From: PR03 sp964353555
GTDB taxonomy: Bacteria; Myxococcota_A; UBA9160; PR03
Reading direction: 5' to 3'
DNA: 64,000 bases
Assembly (NCBI GenBank): GCA_964353555.1
Contig: CAYGWM010000001.1
Span: 62,001 to 126,000 of the forward strand
The notes below the pieces were generated by a model. It saw only the letters and a program-made list of their open reading frames with translations. It ran no database searches and had not been told where the DNA came from. Position numbers and translations under genes: made by a program. This document shows positions 28,053-36,766 of the stretch, piece by piece; the first letter of the stretch is position 1, and the number at the start of each line of letters is the position of its first letter.

Positions 28053-29921
28053 CTACGGACCGGGCACCAGGTTCGTGAACAGCGTGTAGAACTGGCCGTT
28101 GCGCGAAACCTCGACGCCGTCGAGCAGCAGACCAAAGAACTCGGGAAGCGGGAACGCTCCGAGTCCGTCACCGAGCGCCGGCAGCGCGTTGGGCAGCAGG
28201 AAGTTCAGCACCGTGGTGAGTTGGGCCTCGTTCGCGGTGACGTTGTTCGTCAGGAACGCGATCGTCAGCCCCGTCACGTTCGACACCGAGAATGTGAGAG
28301 CGCCGTTCACGAAGCTGAGCCCCAGGCCAGCGGTCATGTCGAGCGCGCCTCGGATGATTAGCCCGGTGTCGCCCGGGTGCAGGCCATCGTCGATGTAAAT
28401 CTCCATGATCAGTTGCGGGATTCGGATCTCGCCGATCTCGCCGCCAGGTCCGCCGTTGCCCGTCAGGAACGGCGCTATCGTCGGCTTCAGATCGATTCGC
28501 ATCGGGAGCGCCGAGTCGAAGCCCGACAGCGTCGGCATGAACACTTTGAGCAAGCCCGCCGTGAGCGGCTGTAGCCCCGCGCCGATGTCGATCTCGGTGA
28601 GCGAGGTCTGTAGCAGGCCGCACTCGATCTGCGCCTTCAGCAGCTGGTTGAAGGCCGACGTCGAGATGCTGATCGCGAGGTTGTACGGGAATCCGCCCGG
28701 CGTATTCGCGCCGAAACTCGGGAACGCCTCGGCGATGTGGTAGGACGCCACGAGGTTCGGAGCGTTGGGCACCTGCGCACACTCTCCGGGAGCGGGTGTT
28801 CCCGCGACCGGTGTCGCGACGAAGCGCGTATCCGAGCCGAGCGTGATGCCGGCGTTGTCCTCGAGCACGTCGAAGAGCGGCGTATCGAGGTTCACCTGGA
28901 GCGTGTCGCCGATCGGACCCGCGATCGAGATGTTGGCGAGCGCGACTTCGATTGCGTCGGCGACCGGCGCGTCGAGCGGGCCCGCGCCGTCGGGATCCTT
29001 CAGGTAGTCCTGGAGTCCGGTCCGGACGGTCGGCTCGACGTTGCCGATGATCGCCTGAATTAGACTGCCGATCAGCGGGAAGTCGCAGAGGCCCGAGGTG
29101 AATTGCTGGTTGAAGGTCGTGAACGATACGACCGGGTTTCCGATCTCGTTCACGTCCACATTCGACGGATCGACCGAATCCGGCAGCAGCGCGTAATCGC
29201 CGAGGATCTGCGTGTTGGCCGCCGTCAGGCGCAGACCGCAGCTCGGCGCGGCGCCGGAACCCGTGAGTTGGAGATCGATCCGCAGGTTGTAGATGTCGAC
29301 GTCGCCCGTGACGAAGTTCGTCATCGAGTCGGCATCGATTGCGAAGCCCGTAATGGTCGGCGGAGGGTTGGCGACGCGTGCGGTGATGCGGCCAAGGCAG
29401 CCCAGGAAGCCGCCCGGAATAGCGCAGTAGTTGCTGATCACGACGGTGCCGACCGGCAGCAGCGTCGCCGGGTCGATCGCGACGCCGCTCGCGATCAGCG
29501 GTTCGAGCTGATCCAGGCCCGAATCATTGATGCGTAGCGCGACGCTGTCCTCGGAGAAGTTGCCGTCGGTGATCGACTGGCCGTAGATCACGACGATCCG
29601 CTTGCGACTCATCGTGGCGGAAGTCGCGACGCTTCTCATCTCGGCGTTGTAGGGGTTCACCACGGCAGCAGCGCTGAGCGGCAACGTGATCGACCAGGTG
29701 AGATCGGGATTCATAGTCGCGGCGGTCCCGTTCACGAACACGGTGCTGACCCCGAACGAGACGTTCTGGACGTTGCCCGTGAGGGTCACGTTGGCCGCCG
29801 TCGAGAAGGTGCCGTGAGCAGGCGTCAGGATGTTCACGGTGGGCACGCCACCGCATGCGACGCTGAGTGCCCACAGCGGAACCAAACTACACAGCATCAA
29901 CCGGCGCACACTCCGCTTCAT
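28053..29921 (-). CDS. Lipoprotein with Ig-like domain and BPI/LBP-like (TULIP) fold
   Basis: 622 residues from ATG 29921 (GGGGAG upstream). Signal peptide with lipobox LSVAC (Cys23), an Ig-like domain (about 26-113), then two halves that follow animal BPI/LBP/CETP proteins. The N-half (about 123-373) has SVALRINDSGLDQLEPLI, CGLRLTAANTQILGDY (228-243) and AGITLGSDTRFVATP (357-371). These align by eye with BPI RISQKGLDY, VGLKFSISNANIKISGKW and AGINYGLVAPP. The C-half (388-618) ends LNFLLPNALPALGDG and then FPLPEFF (589-595), like the BPI end MNYIVPILVLPRVNEKLQ, FPLP. TULIP proteins hold lipids in a hydrophobic groove. Here it would sit in the envelope, perhaps for lipid transfer. The match is mine, unsupported by a profile search. 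Confidence 0.7.
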   Translation of the reverse strand: MKRSVRRLMLCSLVPLWALSVACGGVPTVNILTPAHGTFSTAANVTLTGNVQNVSFGVSTVFVNGTAATMNPDLTWSITLPLSAAAVVNPYNAEMRSVATSATMSRKRIVVIYGQSITDGNFSEDSVALRINDSGLDQLEPLIASGVAIDPATLLPVGTVVISNYCAIPGGFLGCLGRITARVANPPPTITGFAIDADSMTNFVTGDVDIYNLRIDLQLTGSGAAPSCGLRLTAANTQILGDYALLPDSVDPSNVDVNEIGNPVVSFTTFNQQFTSGLCDFPLIGSLIQAIIGNVEPTVRTGLQDYLKDPDGAGPLDAPVADAIEVALANISIAGPIGDTLQVNLDTPLFDVLEDNAGITLGSDTRFVATPVAGTPAPGECAQVPNAPNLVASYHIAEAFPSFGANTPGGFPYNLAISISTSAFNQLLKAQIECGLLQTSLTEIDIGAGLQPLTAGLLKVFMPTLSGFDSALPMRIDLKPTIAPFLTGNGGPGGEIGEIRIPQLIMEIYIDDGLHPGDTGLIIRGALDMTAGLGLSFVNGALTFSVSNVTGLTIAFLTNNVTANEAQLTTVLNFLLPNALPALGDGLGAFPLPEFFGLLLDGVEVSRNGQFYTLFTNLVPGP

Positions 29922-30139
29922 GGATCTCCCCTTCAGGTCCGGCCTGGTCGGCTCATGGTTGGAATCGTTTGGACGAAATCGTTCGGGTTGCGGGGAACCC
30001 ACCGCGCAACCCGCGACATGCTCAGTCGCTCTACTATAGATTGATCCTGGGAGTCAACGTCCGATCGCCCAATACCCCTCCGGGGGCTACTTTCCTTACG
30101 TTAAGCCGCCTAAAGGCCGCTAACGTGCGGTCACCGCCG
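29922..30139. other. Divergent intergenic region between BPI-like gene and MFS gene
   Basis: 218 bases holding the 5' regions of two divergent genes. On the - strand TTGACT (30050-30055) and TATAGT lie too close (13-bp spacer) for a standard sigma-70 promoter. AT-rich TACTATAGATTGATCC is the only promoter-like patch. No strong operator palindrome was seen. Confidence 0.35.
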
Positions 30140-31411
30140 ATGTCCGCACCGAGCTCGAGCCCGCCGTCCGCGACAACTCCGGCCCCGATCGATCCCGCGC
30201 AGCGCCGCCTGGGCCGCCGACTCGCCGTGCTGAGCCACCCCGCTGGGATGACCCACCGGAACGTCTTCACCGACCAGCTCCCCACGCTGGCGCTGGTCGG
30301 TCTCGGCGCGAGCGAAGCATGGATCGGGCTGCAGCGCGCGTTCGAGCCGCTCTCTCAGCTCCTTCAGCTCCCCACGCTGCGCGCAGTGGGACGGCTGCGC
30401 AAGCGACCGATCCTGATCGGCGGACAGGTCGTCGCGGTGCTGGGTGGCTTGCCGCTCGTCGGCTACGCGACGCTTCAGCACATCGGTGGCAACAGCGCTC
30501 TTGCGATCGCGCTCGTGAGCCTGTGGGTCACCGCGGTCGGGATCGTGATTTCGCAGACGGTCTGGTTCCCGCTGCTGCGCGGCTACGTCGAGCCGGGACG
30601 GATCGGCGAATTCTTCGGCGTGCTGCGCACGGGCTGGCATCTGACACTGATCGCTTTCTTCCTCGGGGCGCAGCGCTGGCTCTCGGCCTACCCGGGTTCG
30701 TTCGGTCCACTCTTCGCCGTCGCGACGGCCGCGGGCGTGTTGCGCATCCTGCTGATTGCGCGCCTGCCCGATTCAGCCGCGACGCAGCCCGACGAGCGCA
30801 TGCGCATCCGCGACGTGGTGGCACTCGCGCGCGATCGCGCACCGCTGCGCCGCTACCTGGCCGGCATGATCCTGTGTGGCGCTGCGCGGCGCGCCGCGCT
30901 GCCGTTTGCGGTCGTGATGATGCGGCGTTCGATGGGGCTCTCCGACGCGGATGTCGTGCTCACCACGGTCGCGTCGTTCGCGGGCGGTTTCGCATCGCTG
31001 TACATGTGGGGTCGCGCGGTCGATCGCTTCGGCGCGGCGCCGGTGTTTCGCGTGACGGCGCTCGCGTCCTCCGCGCTGCTGCTCGGCCTCGCGGCGGTCG
31101 GCCCGAGCGCTTCTCTGCTCGCGATGATCGGGTTCTTCTTCGTATTCGTGGCGCTGGCCGCAGGCTTCGGCGTCGCCGATACGCACGTGCTCTTCAGCCT
31201 TGCGCCCGAGCACGAAGCGACGCCGACGCTCGTGATCGCGGACGTCACGACGAACCTCGCCTACGGCGCCGCGCCGTTGCTGGCCGGCATCGCGCTCGAC
31301 TTGTTGATCGGCGCCGGCACCGACGCGACCGCGGCGTACCGCGGGCTCTTCGTGATCGCTGCGCTGCTGATGGCGCTCGCCCCGATTCCGCTGCGCGGCT
31401 TCCGACGCTGA
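30140..31411 (+). CDS. Major facilitator superfamily transporter
   Basis: A 423-residue protein with about 12 membrane helices in two halves separated by a basic/acidic loop (DSAATQPDERMRIRDVVALA). Start ATG at 30140, preceded by a Pro/Ser-rich cytoplasmic tail. Substrate not identifiable. It is divergent from the BPI-like lipoprotein; a shared role is possible but only positional. Confidence 0.75.
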   Translation: MSAPSSSPPSATTPAPIDPAQRRLGRRLAVLSHPAGMTHRNVFTDQLPTLALVGLGASEAWIGLQRAFEPLSQLLQLPTLRAVGRLRKRPILIGGQVVAVLGGLPLVGYATLQHIGGNSALAIALVSLWVTAVGIVISQTVWFPLLRGYVEPGRIGEFFGVLRTGWHLTLIAFFLGAQRWLSAYPGSFGPLFAVATAAGVLRILLIARLPDSAATQPDERMRIRDVVALARDRAPLRRYLAGMILCGAARRAALPFAVVMMRRSMGLSDADVVLTTVASFAGGFASLYMWGRAVDRFGAAPVFRVTALASSALLLGLAAVGPSASLLAMIGFFFVFVALAAGFGVADTHVLFSLAPEHEATPTLVIADVTTNLAYGAAPLLAGIALDLLIGAGTDATAAYRGLFVIAALLMALAPIPLRGFRR

Positions 31412-31420
31412 GCCACGACC

Positions 31421-31458
31421 CAACAACTTGACGCCGAAACAACTTGACGCCCGGCACC
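31421..31458 (+). repeat. Dispersed REP-like repeat, copy A
   Basis: 38 bases beginning CAACAACTTGACG and ending TTGACGCCCGGCACC, nearly the same as 53323-53359. It is itself built from two tandem AACTTGACGCC words. It sits between the converging ends of the MFS and quinone oxidoreductase genes, followed by a CCCTCC/GGAGGG hairpin (about 31456-31475). Confidence 0.7.
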
Positions 31459-31477
31459 CCTCCGGGGGGGGGAGGGT

Positions 31478-32449
31478 TCAGGGAATCATCACCACGCGGC
31501 CGAAGGCGTTGCGGCTCTCGATGTGCGCGTGCGCAGCGGCCGCCTCGGCGAGCGGGAAGCGGCGGTCGATCACGACGCGCAGCGCGCCGCTCGCGACGTC
31601 GCGCAGGTGGCCTTCGATCATCGGCCGCACGCGCGCCGCTCCGAAAACCGTCTCGGCGCCGAGGAACACACCCGTAAGTGAGCGGTTGCCTGCCGAGAGA
31701 CTCCCGACGTCGATGCGCTTGCCCTCGCGACTGGCGTCGCCGACGGTGATGCAGCGCCCGCGATAGCCGAGGCAATCGAGACTGCCCTGCAGCGTCGTGC
31801 CGCCGACCGAATCGACGACCAGCTCGCAGCCGCGGCCGTTGGTGATCTCGCGCACCGCGTCGACGAAGCGCGTAGTGCGGTAGTTGACACCGTGGTCGAC
31901 GCCAAACTCGTCGCGCAAGCGCTCGAGCTTTTCGTCGCTGCCGGCTGTCGCGATCACGGTCGCGCCGGCGCGTTTGGCGAGCTGCACGGCCGCGATCCCG
32001 ACACCGCTCGCGCCGGCCTGGATCAAGACCGTCTCGCCCTTCTGGAGCCGGCCGAATTCGAAGAGGCAGTCGTCGGCGGTGCCGAACGGAATCGGCACGC
32101 AAGCGGCGACCTCCACCGCGAGGCCTTCCGGTACCGCGAACGTGAAGCTTGCCGGCACCGCGGCGCGCTCGGCGTGCGAGCCGTGCATCATGATCGCGAC
32201 GACGCGATCGCCGACGCTGCGATCGCGCACGTTCGCGCCCACCTCGAGGATCGTGCCGCCACACTGGTAGCCGACGATGTGCGGCACCTTCGGCATCTCG
32301 CCGCGCGCGCGATTGCCGACGTCGCCGCCCTCGATCGAGATCGCCTCGACCTCGATCATCACGCCGTCGGGCGCGCAGACCGGATCGGGCACGTCTTGGT
32401 ATTGCAACACGTCGGGGAGACCGGTCTTGTAGTAGACGGCTGCCTTCAT
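31478..32449 (-). CDS. NADPH:quinone oxidoreductase-like zinc-free alcohol dehydrogenase
   Basis: A 323-residue MDR-family protein. The N-terminal GroES-like domain starts MKAAVYYKTGLPDVLQYQDV. The Rossmann motif is IQAGASGVGIAAVQLAKRAG (residues 145-164), and zinc ligands are absent, as in quinone oxidoreductases. It should use NADPH to reduce quinones or enones in the cytoplasm. Its ATG overlaps the aroC stop (ATGA). Confidence 0.9.
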   Translation of the reverse strand: MKAAVYYKTGLPDVLQYQDVPDPVCAPDGVMIEVEAISIEGGDVGNRARGEMPKVPHIVGYQCGGTILEVGANVRDRSVGDRVVAIMMHGSHAERAAVPASFTFAVPEGLAVEVAACVPIPFGTADDCLFEFGRLQKGETVLIQAGASGVGIAAVQLAKRAGATVIATAGSDEKLERLRDEFGVDHGVNYRTTRFVDAVREITNGRGCELVVDSVGGTTLQGSLDCLGYRGRCITVGDASREGKRIDVGSLSAGNRSLTGVFLGAETVFGAARVRPMIEGHLRDVASGALRVVIDRRFPLAEAAAAHAHIESRNAFGRVVMIP

Positions 32450-33537
32450 CGCGGAATCGCCTCCACGGCGCGTTGGCGAAGCCAGTGATCGGCGAGCACC
32501 AGCAACACCATCGCCTCGACCATCGGCACCGCGCGCGGCAGCACGCAGGGATCGTGGCGGCCCTGCGCTTCGAGCGTCACCGCGTTGCCGTCGCGATCGA
32601 CGGTGTCCTGCGCGAGCCGGATCGTCGCGGTCGGCTTGAACGCGACGCGCACGACGATGTCCTCGCCGTTGCTGATGCCGCCCTGTACGCCGCCCGAACG
32701 GTTGCTGCGCGTGCGCGGCCGACCATCCGGCCCCGGCTCGAACGCATCGTTGTGTTCGATGCCGGTCAGGTGCGTGCCGGCGAAGCCGCTGCCGATCTCG
32801 AAGCCCTTCGACGCGGGCAGCGACAGCAGCGCCTTCGCGAGCTCGGCTTCGAGCTTGTCGAAGACCGGCGCGCCGAGACCGGCCGGAACATTGCGCGCGA
32901 CGCACTCGACGACGCCGCCGAGCGAGTCGCCGCGCCGGCGTGCCGCGTCGATCTGGCGCTCCATTTCAGCGGCGGTCACCGGGTCGGGGCAGCGCACGGG
33001 ATTCGCTTCGACCTGCGCGAGCGTCACCGACGCTGCGTCGATCTTCGCTTCGATGTCGTGCACGCGCGACACCCACGCCAGCACCTCGACGCGGCCGAGC
33101 GTCGCGAGCAGCTTGCGCGCGACGGCCGCGGCCGCTACGCGGCCGATCGTCTCGCGCGCGCTCGCACGGCCGCCGCCCTGCCAGTTGCGAATGCCGTACT
33201 TGGCTTCGTAGCTGTAGTCCGCGTGCGACGGCCGGAAGACGTCCTTCATGTGCTCGTAGGCCTGCGGCCGCGCGTCTTGGTTGCGCACCACGATCGCGAT
33301 CGGCGTGCCGAGCGTCTGGCCTTCGAAGACACCGGAGAGGATCTCGGCGCGGTCGGCTTCGTCGCGCGGCGTGGTGAGATGGCTCTGCCCGGGCCGCCGG
33401 CGGTCGAGATCGCGCTGGATCTCTTCGAGCGAGATCGGGAGGCGCGGCGGGCAGCCGTCGACGACGACGCCGACACCGCCGCCATGCGACTCGCCGAAGG
33501 TGGTGATGCGGAAGGCTTGTCCGAACGAACTCGACAT
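32446..33537 (-). CDS. aroC: Chorismate synthase
   Basis: A 363-residue enzyme, usual length. FGESHGGGVGVVVDGCPPRL at the N-terminus, SYEAKYGIRNWQGGGRASAR in the middle and RSNRSGGVQGGISNGEDIVV near the C-terminus are the family signatures. It converts 5-enolpyruvylshikimate-3-phosphate to chorismate with reduced FMN, the last shikimate step. Followed by the coupled oxidoreductase gene, an uncommon partner; the Smr and mutY genes lie upstream on the same strand. Confidence 0.97.
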   Translation of the reverse strand: MSSSFGQAFRITTFGESHGGGVGVVVDGCPPRLPISLEEIQRDLDRRRPGQSHLTTPRDEADRAEILSGVFEGQTLGTPIAIVVRNQDARPQAYEHMKDVFRPSHADYSYEAKYGIRNWQGGGRASARETIGRVAAAAVARKLLATLGRVEVLAWVSRVHDIEAKIDAASVTLAQVEANPVRCPDPVTAAEMERQIDAARRRGDSLGGVVECVARNVPAGLGAPVFDKLEAELAKALLSLPASKGFEIGSGFAGTHLTGIEHNDAFEPGPDGRPRTRSNRSGGVQGGISNGEDIVVRVAFKPTATIRLAQDTVDRDGNAVTLEAQGRHDPCVLPRAVPMVEAMVLLVLADHWLRQRAVEAIPR

Positions 33538-33546
33538 GGACCGACC

Positions 33547-33921
33547 TTAGCGCGCTCTCCGCAGCAGCACGTAGGTCGCGCCGCCCCGCTGCGCTTCGCC
33601 TGCCGCAAACGCCAGCACCGACGCGCCGTGCGGCGCCTCCGCGAGCCACGCGGGCAGCGCGTCGCGCAGCACCGGACTACCCGGTGAACGCGAGCCGCGA
33701 CCGTGCACGACCAGCACGCAGCGCATCCGCTCCGCGATCGCGTCGCGCAACGTCTCGGCGAGCGCGCGATGCGCTTGCGCGCGCGTCATGCCGTGCAGGT
33801 CGATCTCGACGTCGGGCGCGATCTCGCCGCTGCGCAGCTCACGCAAGCGGCGGCGGTCGAAGCCGGAGGCCCAGCCATCGACGGCGCCGCCTGGACGCAC
33901 GTCGAGTTCGAAACTACTCAT
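33547..33921 (-). CDS. Smr domain protein
   Basis: A 124-residue protein consisting mostly of a Smr domain: DLHGMTRAQAHRALAETLRD (about 42-61) and VLVVHGRGSRSPGSPVLRDA (70-89). Stand-alone Smr proteins are nucleases acting on nucleic acid, in some cases rescuing collided ribosomes. Start ATG overlaps the mutY end by 8 bases and the gene ends 9 bases before aroC. Confidence 0.85.
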   Translation of the reverse strand: MSSFELDVRPGGAVDGWASGFDRRRLRELRSGEIAPDVEIDLHGMTRAQAHRALAETLRDAIAERMRCVLVVHGRGSRSPGSPVLRDALPAWLAEAPHGASVLAFAAGEAQRGGATYVLLRRAR

Positions 33922-35026
33922 CGCATTCGATCGCGATCTCGAGCGCGCGCTTCGACACGGTTCCGAGCGGCAGTTCCGCGAACGTCTCCGGCGCGATCCA
34001 GCGGTGCCGGTCCCAGCCGTCGAGCTGCACGCGACCGCCCGCGAATTCGCAGCGATACACGGTGATGCGCAATGCGCGGTGCGTGAACGCGTAGTCGAAG
34101 TGGCCCGCGCGGGTGACCTTCGCGACGTCGAGGCCGGTGCGCTCGCGCAGCACGCGCTCGAGCACCGCAAGTCCGCGCTCACGCGCCGCGATCTCGCCGC
34201 CGGGAAGTTCCCAAAGCCCGCCGAGCAAGCCCTTCGCCGGCCGCTGCACCGCAAGCGCCTTGCCGCGCCGCAGCACCAGCGCGGCGACGGTATGCAGCTG
34301 CTTCGGCTCGCGCTTCGGCGCGCGTACTGGCAGCAACTCTGCGTCGCCGGCTGCGCGCGCGTCACAGAAACGCGACACCGGACACGCGTCGCAACGCGGC
34401 GCACGCGGGGTGCAGACGCGCGCGCCGAGTTCCATCAGCGCCTGGTTGAGGTCGCCCGGGGAGGGCCCGTCCGCGAGCCGCCCGGCTTCCTCCCAGAGTC
34501 GCGCCTTCACCGCGCTGCTGTCGATCGGCTCCCGCAGGCCGAGCAGCCGCGCAAACACGCGCGCGACGTTGCCATCGACGATCGGCGCCGGGTGGTCGAA
34601 CGCGATCGACGCGATCGCACCAGCCGTGTAGCGACCGACGCCCGGCAGCTCGCGCAGCATGTCGACGCCGTCGGGCACGCGCCCGGCGAAGCGCGTCACC
34701 ACCTGCTCCGCGGCGCGCTTCAAGTTGCGCGCGCGCGTGTAGTAGCCGAGACCCGCCCACAGCGAGAGCACGTCGTCGAGGTCTGCCGTGGCGAGCGAGC
34801 CGACGTCCGGAAAGCGGGCGAGGAAGCGCTCGTAGTACGGGATCACCGCTTCGACGCGCGTTTGTTGGAGCATCGTCTCCGACACCCAGATCGCGTACGG
34901 ATCGCGCGTCCGGCGCCAGGGCAGGTCGCGCCGTTCGCTGCGATACCAGCTGAGCAACGCGCGCCGCGCCGAAGCCGGCAGCGCGCGCTCGTCCGGCTTC
35001 ACGCGCGCTCCCGGTCCGCAAGCCAC
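33914..35026 (-). CDS. mutY: A/G-specific adenine glycosylase
   Basis: A 370-residue MutY: catalytic Glu in SETMLQQTRVEAV, helix-hairpin-helix LPGVGRYTAGAI, catalytic Asp in VDGNVARVFARL, [4Fe-4S] ligands CTPRAPRCDACPVSRFC (CX6CX2CX5C), and a C-terminal Nudix-like 8-oxoG recognition domain (about 240-360). It removes adenine mispaired with 8-oxoguanine. GTG at 35026 is the longest start but lies inside a repeat copy; GTG at 35002 (VKPDERALPA) is equally likely and would exclude the repeat. Confidence 0.93.
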   Translation of the reverse strand: MACGPGARVKPDERALPASARRALLSWYRSERRDLPWRRTRDPYAIWVSETMLQQTRVEAVIPYYERFLARFPDVGSLATADLDDVLSLWAGLGYYTRARNLKRAAEQVVTRFAGRVPDGVDMLRELPGVGRYTAGAIASIAFDHPAPIVDGNVARVFARLLGLREPIDSSAVKARLWEEAGRLADGPSPGDLNQALMELGARVCTPRAPRCDACPVSRFCDARAAGDAELLPVRAPKREPKQLHTVAALVLRRGKALAVQRPAKGLLGGLWELPGGEIAARERGLAVLERVLRERTGLDVAKVTRAGHFDYAFTHRALRITVYRCEFAGGRVQLDGWDRHRWIAPETFAELPLGTVSKRALEIAIECDE

Positions 35027-35256
35027 CCCCGAGCGGCGAGGCTCATGCTCCGCCTTCCCGCGTAGCGAGCCACCGGCGAGCGGCGAGGTTCATGAGGGCG
35101 CTCCCGCGTAGCGAGCCNNNNNNNNNNNNNNNNNNNNNNNNNNNNNNNNNNNNNNNNNNNNNNNNNNNNNNNNNNNNNNNNNNNNNNNNNNNNNNNNNNN
35201 NNNNNNNNNNNNNNNNNAGGGCGCTCCCGCGTAGCGAGCCTACGGCGAGCGGCGAG
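35010..35256. repeat. Cluster of 31-bp repeats around assembly gap 2
   Basis: The signature CCCGCGTAGCGAG, eight bases, GAGCGGCGAG occurs at 35057-35087 and 35226-35256, with a decayed copy at 35010-35040 and a partial copy at 35103-35117 running into the N. Period is about 46-47 bases. The 5' end of mutY and the 3' end of the M23 gene both lie within copies. A distant copy is at 5579-5609. The assembly probably broke here because of the repeats. Confidence 0.75.
35118..35217. other. Assembly gap 2 (100 N) inside the repeat cluster
   Basis: The 23 bases before the N (from AGGGCGCTCCCG) recur directly after it. Unlike gaps 1 and 4 the shared sequence is shorter than 55 and is part of the local repeat, so the true number of repeat units is unknown. 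Confidence 0.85.
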
Positions 35257-36619
35257 ACTCATCTGACCCGGCCGCCGCGAGTGGGCCGAGGGCATGCTCG
35301 CGCACCCACTTGGGATCCCACCACTCGACCGGGTCGACGTAGACACCGCGCAGCAGCACTGCGAAGTGCAGGTGATCGCCGCCTGCGAGGCCCGTCTGTC
35401 CGGACTGCCCGAGCGTCTGGCCTTTCTCGACCGAGTCGCCGGCCTTCACGTCGATGTGCGACAGGTGTCCGTACAATGTGTTGAGCCCGAGACCGTGATC
35501 GACGATCACACAGTTGCCGTAGATGCCGAGCTCGTCCGCGAACACGACGCGCCCCGCGTTCGACGCGGGGATCGGCGCGCCCGCGAGCGACGCGAGGTCG
35601 TAGCCGTAGTGGATCGACTCGGAGATCTTCTGGCCGTCCAGCAGATAGGAGCGGCGTTCGGCGAAGGCGCTCCTGACCTGCGAGTCGGGCATCTGCTCGA
35701 ACGCTTCCGTGAAGAGCGGCCTCGGCGCCGTCTCGACGATGACCGAGCGGATCTTCTCCTCGTTCTCGCGACGGATCCGTGTGTTGATCTCCTGGAACGC
35801 TTTCAGCTTGTCGCTGTCGTTGACGCCGGTGGCGCCCGCAAGGTCGGCGACCTTCTGGTCCAGGAAGCGCTGCGAGAGCACGATCGTCTCGTTTGGGTAG
35901 ACGCGGTTCTTGATGTTGATCTGGGGCGTGCGCGTCGTTTGATTGCCCGCATGGTCGACCGCGATCACGTTGATCTTCACGTCGCTTTCGAGTTCCTGCG
36001 CGAGCGGGAACAGCGCATAGCGACGGCCCGGCGGCACGCCTTCGCCGGTCACCGGGATGCTCGGGTAGAAGTGGTCGCCCACTTCTACGCCGTCCCTTTC
36101 GGTGTCGTCGGAGACGTCGTACACGAGCGCGACCGAACCGGCGCGCTTTGCATAGGTGATGCCCGGCGCAAGCGTGAGCGTCGGCGGGCGGTAGTCGATC
36201 GAGAGCGGCACTTCGATGATCGTCTCGTTGCCGCCGCCGAAGTCGCGCCACGAGAGATCACGCAGCGCGAGTCGCAGCGTTGCATCGCCGCTCGAGAGAC
36301 CGAGCGCTTTCGCGTCGATCGACAGATCCACGCGTTCGCGTTCCGTGTGCTGGCCCAGGTAGGGCAGCGGGCTCCCGCCGAAGTTGCGCTCGGGGAGCGG
36401 CGTTTCTCCGCCAGCGTGGACGAGCGTGGCACGCAGGCTGCGCAGGCCGGCGCCGGCATCGGCGACTTCCAGCGTCACGGTGCGCGCTTCGGCGCCGACG
36501 ACGATCGGACTCGCCGTCTCGATGGTGGGCGGCGTGCCCTCACAACGGGCCATGCCAAGCGCGACCGCCGCAGCTGCCACCATCAGCAGCACGACGACCC
36601 CAAATGCGGATCGCGTCAT
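35240..36619 (-). CDS. Exported M23-family metallopeptidase
   Basis: A 459-residue protein with an N-terminal signal/anchor (FGVVVLLMVAAAAVALGMA), a long beta-rich region with Ig-like character (30-290), and a C-terminal lysostaphin-like domain (about 330-440). Zinc ligands are in SIHYGYDLA and GGDHLHFAV, with the intermediate VIVDHGLGLNTLYGHLSHID. It would cut peptidoglycan cross-bridges, or be a LytM-type activator; all ligands appear present, so activity is likely. Its last codons lie in a 31-bp repeat copy. Confidence 0.85.
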   Translation of the reverse strand: MTRSAFGVVVLLMVAAAAVALGMARCEGTPPTIETASPIVVGAEARTVTLEVADAGAGLRSLRATLVHAGGETPLPERNFGGSPLPYLGQHTERERVDLSIDAKALGLSSGDATLRLALRDLSWRDFGGGNETIIEVPLSIDYRPPTLTLAPGITYAKRAGSVALVYDVSDDTERDGVEVGDHFYPSIPVTGEGVPPGRRYALFPLAQELESDVKINVIAVDHAGNQTTRTPQINIKNRVYPNETIVLSQRFLDQKVADLAGATGVNDSDKLKAFQEINTRIRRENEEKIRSVIVETAPRPLFTEAFEQMPDSQVRSAFAERRSYLLDGQKISESIHYGYDLASLAGAPIPASNAGRVVFADELGIYGNCVIVDHGLGLNTLYGHLSHIDVKAGDSVEKGQTLGQSGQTGLAGGDHLHFAVLLRGVYVDPVEWWDPKWVREHALGPLAAAGSDESRRSP

Positions 36620-36766
36620 CGGATCTTCCCCTCAGTCCCCAGAGGCGCACGCAGTCTAGGACTCATCTTCCGAATCCTCCCGTGGAATCGATCGATCTGG
36701 CGCAGTGCGGCGTTGACGGAGCGGCAGGGGTCTTTCATGCTGCGCGCCTTCGGAGGAGCACCCCCA

